Below, one piece after another: positions 57,301 through 64,000 of a stretch of DNA of 64,000 nucleotides; position 1 is the stretch's first letter, and every line of letters starts with the position of its first letter. Under the pieces are notes generated by a model, which saw only the letters and a list, made by a program, of their open reading frames with translations, was not told the origin of the DNA and made no database searches. The translations under genes and the position numbers were made by a program. Source of the DNA: Dolomedes plantarius (Eukaryota > Arthropoda > Arachnida > Araneae > Dolomedidae); the NCBI GenBank assembly GCA_907164885.2, contig OU015499.1:153678408-153742407 (forward strand), in the 5' to 3' direction.

Positions 57301-59784
57301 ATGTTATTCAAATTTCATTAATTTCATCTATGAATTTCATGTTTTTCTTTCAGATATTTTGATAAAATTTAGAGCCCCTTAAAGGTATCTCAACAAAATC
57401 AGAGCCACTTAAAGATATCTCACCCGATAGAAATAGATTAGGAAATACAAAAGTGGTAAAATGAGGTACAAGAGAACGCCACACAACACCATGAATATGC
57501 TAACACAAATTTGCATACAGTTTTGAACATAATTGCATATATACCTAGGAATACAAATATCATATTCTGACCATTTAAAATTGCAATGCTCAGGACATGT
57601 TAGATTTTTCAAGGAGGTACTACACCAAATTCGGAATAATCTGTTTTTCTGACAACTGATAATATCAGAAGTTTTCAGATAAGTTCTTTTTCTCTTTCCT
57701 CGGATTGGTTTTTATATGTCTTGGAAACCTCTGCAATCTATATTTATTCCTACAGAACCAAAGCGAGAAATAATTCTCATACATTAGTGAGAAGCAAGAG
57801 ATTTAAAAATCGCAAAAATCTAAAAATAAAAATCCATAAAACTAAAAATGGGTGCGTTTCCTGTCCCTGTATTGTCACTGCTCTGTGTATAAAGGATCTT
57901 ACACGCGTACAGTGTATAGCTTCTTTACAGAAGAGACATGCCTACAGTGTATAGCTTGTTTACAGAAGAAAGTGAAGAATCTAAGGAAAGAATGCCAAAA
58001 TTCGCATTTTGGAGTTAAATCTCTCTTCTACAAATATTGTACTTAAGACATTTCTTTTAACAGACATGTAGAATCAGAAATCATTGTATTCAGATTACAA
58101 AGAAATGTGGAGGCTAAACCATTCAGTTTTTTCCAGGTTAAAAAGTTGTTGCTTATTTTCGTAGCAAGTTAAGAGCAATTAAAATCAGAAGCTGAAACCG
58201 AAGATCAACTACAGGGAATCTGTAAAGAAAAGAGGTCAACAAACTTTGAAAATTTCTGAAAAACACCCTGAAATAGTTGAAGGCAGGGTGTAAATGATTT
58301 TAATCAAATAATTAAAATCATGATTTAAATCAAATGATTTATTTTAAAAACCAATTTTAATCAAAAAAAATATTTCATGCATTCTTCTTCACAAGCACTA
58401 CAGCCTCTTACAGACTTTGGCTGCCTCAACCACACACTCTTTCTAGCATCTACTATATTCCTCTGCAATTTTTATTTTCAAAGTTATTAAGTCTTTTCCA
58501 ATGTTATCCAACCATCTAGTTGGTGGTCTACCCGTAGCTCGGGATCCCTCAGATTTTTTAAATATCAAGATCATAGTGGGATTATCTTCCGAGTTTTCTC
58601 AAAACATGGCCATGCCATCTTAATCTATTTCTACGGATGACTTGTACTGTTTGTGGTTGCCTATAAAGCCTATACAATTCAAAATTACATCTAGTTCTCC
58701 AGCATTCTTCTTCCTGCACTGGGCCAAAGATAGCCCTGAGAATTTTTCTCACAAACATGTCCAGTGAACGCTGAGTGTCTATGGTCAAGGTCCATGTTTT
58801 CATTGTGTAAAGTAAGATAAAGTATTAGTGTCTTATAAATTCTTATTTTAGTTTTACGACTGATGATATTAGATCTCAATTGTCTTCTCAGCCCAAAAAA
58901 GATTTTAATTAGCCATTTTGATTCTGTTATCCATTTTTCTCTTAGTTTATATTTGTCATTAATTATAGTAACAAGGTATTTAAATTCATTAACCTTTTCA
59001 AAGGTCTAACCATTAATGCACAAAGGATTATTATAGTTCACCATGAAGGGTGAGAACTCCATAAATTTACTTTTAATCCTCATTGACATTGAGGCCCATA
59101 TTTGTGGTGGAGGACTCGAGGACTGAAAAAGCCTCTTTTGCTAACCTTTCTGACCTTCGAATAATATCTCTATAATCTACATAGGCAAATATTTGCAGAT
59201 ATTTCATGCATTACTTTGAACATTTTTTTGTATAAAATACCGTTCAAAGATAGACAGGCTAGAGAAGTTTATTCCAGATGATTCCACAGAATGAACATTG
59301 GAAAAAAGCATCAGTACTAGAATTTACCTTGACAGTTGTAAAAATAATTCAGAATTACGACCAAATGAAGTCTATAAAAGATGAAGCTGCAGATAGCTAA
59401 GAAATGATCGAAGAAATAGAAGTATTAAAACCAATTGTTTCGGAAACATTATAAAACATCTACAATAGCTACAAATGACAGCTACTGGCTTTTCAGATAC
59501 ATTTATATCTTTAAGTATATTTTTAATACATGAAAAAGAAGCTTTTATAAAAAAAAATTACTTAAAACATACCTGAGGTCAACCATATCGAAGAGACACA
59601 AAAGCCGTGCAATAATGCCTATAGAACATGTAGAAAGAAGGAAATTAAAATTTCATCAATTTACAAAATTCCAAATTTTAAATATTAACATGCATAATTA
59701 ACACAACATCTATAAATTTTTTTATTTATGACATTTCAATAAATGATGAACATCAGAAAATGTATTGGTACAAGAAATTACCAT
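54350..59784. repeat. L module, copy C
   Basis: Matches 28510-30790 plus 31900-34760 with more substitutions and indels than copies A and B show with each other. It lacks the internal 1.1-kb duplication and stops at 59784, before the (TA)n tract and hAT MITE. Short frames (57409-57612, 57721-57954, 57852-58046) are not conserved as proteins. Confidence 0.85.
58398..59250 (-). pseudogene. non-LTR retrotransposon ORF2 C-terminal remnant, copy C
   Basis: More diverged paralog of the remnants at 2605 and 33382. The frame 58582-58803 keeps RSLDMFVRKILRAIFGPVQ and extends further to QTVQVIRRNRLRWHGHVLRK, a segment damaged in the other copies. The terminal TAG is at 58398-58400. The palm motif near 59185 reads YVDY, with RSERLAKEAFSVLESSTTN following. 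Inactive, but it gives the most complete view of the ancestral sequence. Confidence 0.85.
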
Positions 59785-60004
59785 GACACACTCATTTAGC
59801 TTTGATATATGTTAAAAATATTTTTAACTAAATCATGCAATTATTAAAATACTTAAAAACTGAATAAATCGCCAAGAGCTACAACATGATCTTACTTTAC
59901 TGCTTTTGTTTATTTCAGAAGAACGGCATATTACACATGCGTTCGACATAGGTTAAACACAATATATGAAAAAAAGCTTTTGAACTTTATCTAATAAGTT
60001 TATA

Positions 60005-60793
60005 CAGGTTTCCCACTTATATACGTTACACCACCCTTAACTTCTAAACGGTGACAGCTTCGGCCATAAAGTCAGTGTCTAAGTATAGTAAAAAGGCTAT
60101 GCGCTACTCAAGGAGACAACTTACAGCGCCATCTATCGGCAAATTTTGGAATGAGCGTTTTTTATCTCAAAAACGGTACGAGATACGGGGAAAAAGTCAA
60201 TTTCAAAGTGGCTCAGCATCCTCGATTTAGTAAGAAAAGCCACCTTGCGCACATTAATACTTAAAACAGAATGTAGAAAATGAAAACTTGTTTGGTCACG
60301 ATTTTGAAAATTGTCATGTCATAAAGAGTGGAAGAAAGAAACTGAGACATTTCCCTATCTCCAGGATCTTTTATTTATGTTGCTGAAAATGCTTTCCATT
60401 AACCACTATACACATTTGCTCTCTGTACTGTATTATTTAGTCCGTGAGGTGGTCTTTTCGAGCTTCGCTCTCTTGTCACGACGCCATAGTACTGAAAATC
60501 ACGACCAAACAAATAATCATTTTTTACATTCTGTTTTGAGTATTAATGTGCGCAAGGTGTCTTTTCTTACTAAATCGGTGATGCTGAACAACTTTGTAAT
60601 TGACTTTTTTCTCGTATCTCGTACCGTTTTGAGATAAAAAAAAGTCATTCTAAAATTTTCCGATAGATGGCGCTGTAAGTTGCCTCATCTAGTAGCGCAT
60701 AGCTTTTTTACTATACCTGACACCAACTTTATGGCCTAAGCTGTCACCATTTAGAAGTTAAAGGGGGTGTAAAGGATATAGGCGGGAATCCTG
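60005..60793. mobile_element. foldback element with about 270-bp inverted arms
   Basis: The left arm (60005-60280) starts CAGGTTTCCCACTTATA. The right arm (60525-60793), reverse-complemented, starts CAGGATTCCCGCCTATA. Both carry 'aacttctaa', 'ggtgacagctt', 'gccataaagt', 'aaaggctatgcgctac', 'gccatctatcgg' and 'aaacggtacgaga'. The spacer is about 240 bp. One arm is shared with the Q repeat at 19554. The 108-codon plus-strand frame (60311-60637) crosses the spacer into the right arm and is not convincing. No clear target duplication. Confidence 0.8.
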
Positions 60794-62828
60794 TGTAACG
60801 GGAAAAGTTCTGCACAGGCACACCAGAATCTGTTACTTACATACATTTATCACTTGCAGGGCTTCGCCCGGCTATGCTCGGTCCATTCGTCCACCAGACA
60901 GATGGCTTTGAATTGATTGATTGAGAGGGAGAATTTTCATAAAAGGCACTATTAATTTGGCCCCCCCCCCCCACAAAACCACAAAATAAAAATTTTGTTA
61001 ATCGTATTAACACCCACCACCATCTGGTACGATATGAACAAACCTGCATTACAAAAAGAAATTTTCATGTGAAAAGAAATCGGCTGGCTACTTTAGCCCA
61101 TATTTCTGCAATACAAAAATTCCAATTTCCTAAAATTTGTGTTATTGGTGACATAATAATGCACTATACATTGAAATTTTATGAGTGCATGTATTAGGCG
61201 GAATTGCACATGTCTATGTTGCGAGATATTCTGTATTCGGTTTAGTCAAATGATATGCACAATTTAAATATTAAACAGGCTTCTGGAGCATATAGTATTA
61301 TGGAAAAACAAATAAATCTCTCAATAAACACCAAAATTTTCAAAATATAAATATTTATTTAAAGAAAATGTGAATATGCTCTTTTTTAAATATTTTTTTT
61401 GGCGTGTAATCAACAAAACAAAGAAATGGTGAACTTCATACAAAAATATCTTATTAGGATATTTATCTAAAACCAAAAACTAAACTAATGAGCAAAGAAA
61501 GAAATATACGAAATATGAACAGTTTTGGAAAAAAATCCGTAAAATGAAAATAAAAAATTAAAGATTTTTTTGTTGTTTGGGCAGTTCAAACAGGATTCTA
61601 TGTATCTAAAATCAAAACTGAAAACCACGTATAAACAAAACTGAAGATAGATATAGAACTAACTATGAAATGAGAACAAAAAGAATCTTATGTCACATGT
61701 TCACGTTTAATGATTCAACAACTTCTCTAGAAATGATATAGAACTATGAAATGAGAACAAAAAGAATCTTATTGTCGGCTATTGTTTAGCATTAATCGAA
61801 TACCCAAATCGAATCACTTGACACGAATCACAGTTCCCTTGGATTAAAATTTTTTTTTCACTTTTTAACTCCCAAAAAATACCCCAAAAATCAGTACATC
61901 TTCAAATAATCTATTTATGATTAAAAAGTTTGAAAAAAAGAATTAAAAATTAGACACACGATGAAACATTTCTTTTCAGCGATTCATTTTTTAGTGAGAA
62001 TCACGCTGTGAATGAATCATCCTTTGTTTACATCGTCAAAGATGGATGATCTCACAGGAGACGCCTCATTAGAATCCAAATAACTCTAAAACTATTGACT
62101 TAACAGAATAAGTTTACGCAGAAGAAATTATCAGTTTTCAAAGCTCGTTCCAAATATGTAACATTTATGTACTTTCATGAAAAAAAAAATACATCGATTT
62201 TGACATTTTCAAACATGGCCGAATTTCCTAAGCCATAACGGGAACGGTCTACCTGGAATTGTTCCCGACAGATACCGTTTTCCTTTTATTTAAATAGATA
62301 CTATTGAATAACGGTTCATTTAACTTTAAATGAACAAAATTTGAAGCTTGGATAAAGGCAATTACAAGAATTTTTTTTAAAGAATAAAAATTCTTTTTGA
62401 TATGTCTGTTCTCATTCCCCTTTTGTATGCTTCAAAATTTCAGGGGGATTAAGTTTCCTTTAATATATTTTTTCATATAATGACATTTTCATGCATATTA
62501 CATGAATAAATTTAAAATATGTTTCGATTATAAAAATTATATAAAAATTTCTATACTCCTATAATCATACATGTAATAGTATATAATTCTTTTCATGTAT
62601 GATTATTTTGAGTAAATGTAAAGTGAAACTTAATTAGTACGTTCAGCTTTTCAGACAAAAGCTAACTGAAATACGAAACAAACATACTCTGTAAAAGCTA
62701 CTTCTTAGCTATAATTTTGAGATATATTTTCTTAATCAGCAAGCATTAATAACAAACAGGAAAAAAAATGTATTTATTTGCAGTTTTATTTCTTACTGTG
62801 AGCACATGAGGCCTAAAATGACATATCT
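60794..62828. other. AT-rich intergenic stretch
   Basis: Has a hairpin-like GCAGGGCTTCGCCCGGC near 60858, a C run at 60960-60972 and a short direct repeat, 'tatgaaatgagaacaaaaag', at about 61662 and 61745. A 70-codon minus-strand frame (60837-61049) crosses the C run. I see no gene. Confidence 0.45.
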
Positions 62829-63839
62829 TCTATATATACAAAACGCGTAGGTATGCGGCACAAAAATCGACGATATTTCTACATTCCAAATGGCAACGGC
62901 TGCAACTGACTTATGTAAACATTAGCTGCCGTCCGCAATTTAAAACCACGTGTGTGTAGTGGCGACATTTGTTACAGCCGCTGATCTTTTGACAAAATAT
63001 GTTTAGACCTATCAAATCCAGTGTTTTGTCATGGACAGTTGTATAGGTTTATCTAGAGTCCGTTGTTTAAATTCTGTGACTGTAGTATCTCCTACTTCTG
63101 AAATACTCAACTGTGTATATCAAGGAGTTTTATGAATATCATAGTTGTAATCCACACTATATTTTAATACTTGCTGAATTTTTACTCTATTTTAAAAGTG
63201 AAGATATTTTCTCAACAATTTATTATTTGATATGATTAAGTAGAGATATCTGAATTTTGAAGAATAGTACACACAGAGAGTAATGTAATCTACACAAAAA
63301 TTTTTGCTGAATTTTTACTCCATTTTTTAAGAGATGAAATTTTTCCAACAATTTATTATTTGTCATGATTAAGTGCAGCTATCTGAATTGTGAACAATAG
63401 TACATACAGAGTGATGTAATCCACACTATATTTTAGTACTTGCTGAAAATTTACTCCATTTTTTAAATGAAAAATTTTTCCCCAAAAATGTCTTATTTGA
63501 TGTAACGATAAAGTGTAGCTATCTTAATTTTCAAAAAATAGTACATACAGATAGGGATGTAATTTTTAAAATCATTGGTGTTGGGTTTCTCTCTTATCTT
63601 TAACTCTGTTCTGAAAGAAAGGAAATTCACATTTTTAATCGCGATGTTTTAGAGTCAGCCCTATAGTGAATTTAGCAATGATTATAGATTCTTTGGCATT
63701 ACTCTCACTACCCCCATACAACGTTTATTTATGATGACAGGTAATGGTACCATTCCTTACATAGGTTACTTTCAGTTGAGTTGTTTCGCAAAAGAAAATA
63801 CAAAACTGAAAGCGACCATGCTGGTCGCGCAGCGGCTAG
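62829..63839 (+). mobile_element. non-autonomous Helitron H3
   Basis: The 5' end TCTATATATACAAAACG resembles H1 and H2. The 3' end is CTAG, followed by T, preceded by a strong hairpin GCGACCA-tgc-TGGTCGC (63812-63828) and 'gcagcgg'. About 1 kb, no Rep/helicase frame, with an internal tandem repeat. The pairing of this 5' end with this 3' end is inferred from distance and type. Confidence 0.65.
63147..63559. repeat. three-unit tandem repeat, about 130-143 bp per unit
   Basis: Units begin 'tgtaatccacactat' or similar near 63147, 63287 and 63417. Each contains 'tgctgaa', 'ttactc', 'tattatttga' and 'aatagtacatacaga'. Internal minisatellites of this kind are common in non-autonomous Helitrons. 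Confidence 0.85.
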
Positions 63840-64000
63840 TTATATAAAAAACAGTTAAAATAAAAGTTCATTGTAATAACTTTTATTCAAGGTATATTTC
63901 ATGGGTCACGACCAAAAGATCGATTTCATACTTTCAATGTTCATAGACTCTATAAATTGACAAAATATCTGCAACAATAACACACACAAGTAAATAAATA
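63840..64000 (-). repeat. Q repeat fragment, inverted, abutting Helitron H3
   Basis: The reverse complement matches about 20060-20180: 'gtcaatttatagac', 'tatgaacattgaaag', 'cttgaataaaagt' and 'gaacttttattttaa'. It runs to the window edge. Confidence 0.7.

Noticed and set aside
60311..60637. 108-codon plus-strand frame
   Set aside because: Formed by the spacer and right arm of the foldback element. The equivalent sequence at 19.9 kb does not encode it.

Overview
The window looks like nuclear DNA from an animal, most likely an arthropod. It is strongly AT-rich. Coding content is sparse. There are intact C2H2 zinc-finger exons preceded by plausible 3' splice sites, and the rest is densely packed with eukaryotic transposons: hAT, Tc1/mariner, Helitron, Ty1/copia, non-LTR retrotransposon, Polinton-like and many short inverted-repeat elements. 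A chelicerate host is my guess from the style of the repeats and zinc fingers, and the sequence does not prove it. I see no operons, CRISPR arrays, rRNA genes or complete tRNA genes.

The framework is a tandem array of segmental duplications with a period of about 26-31 kb. Four modules recur in a fixed order. P (about 20.5-21.8 kb and 48.2-50.5 kb) lies next to Z, a minus-strand zinc-finger gene with flanks: X at 21.8-24.5 kb (truncated), Y at 25.6-28.5 kb and Z at 50.4-54.4 kb. Next comes L (1-6.0, 28.5-36.75 and 54.35-59.78 kb), which carries a decayed LINE reverse-transcriptase end and a hAT MITE. Last is K (6.0-17.0 and 38.3-43.0 kb), which carries a TATA-box segment, a second hAT MITE and a decayed Ty1/copia gag-pol. 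The window therefore holds the end of one unit (L-K), a full unit (P-Z-L-K) and most of a third (P-Z-L).

The best candidates for working genes are two zinc-finger exons: ZNF-Y (26590-27897, minus, 15 fingers) and ZNF-Z (52666-53724, minus, 12 fingers, shortened by a frameshift). Both have a matching upstream splice acceptor with a short inverted-repeat element just inside the intron. A third copy (24.1-24.5 kb) is dead and is cut off by a roughly 1.1 kb unrelated block.

The rest is a layered record of insertions. A Tc1 element at 22001-23385 and an unclassified 880-bp element at 50481-51360 can be polarised because the paralogous modules retain the empty sites. Two Helitrons abut at 17.86 kb. 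A Helitron start is joined to a tRNA-Ser 3' half at 43.16 kb. A 3-kb inverted-terminal-repeat element (6936-9931) carries an exon-like stretch ending in a splice donor, and a 784-bp relative (37052-37835) has an 8-bp target duplication. A decayed Polinton-like DNA polymerase N-terminus lies behind two C2H2 fingers at 45.9-47.0 kb. I found no clear novel functional system. The most unusual material is the family of inverted-repeat elements and the zinc-finger array.
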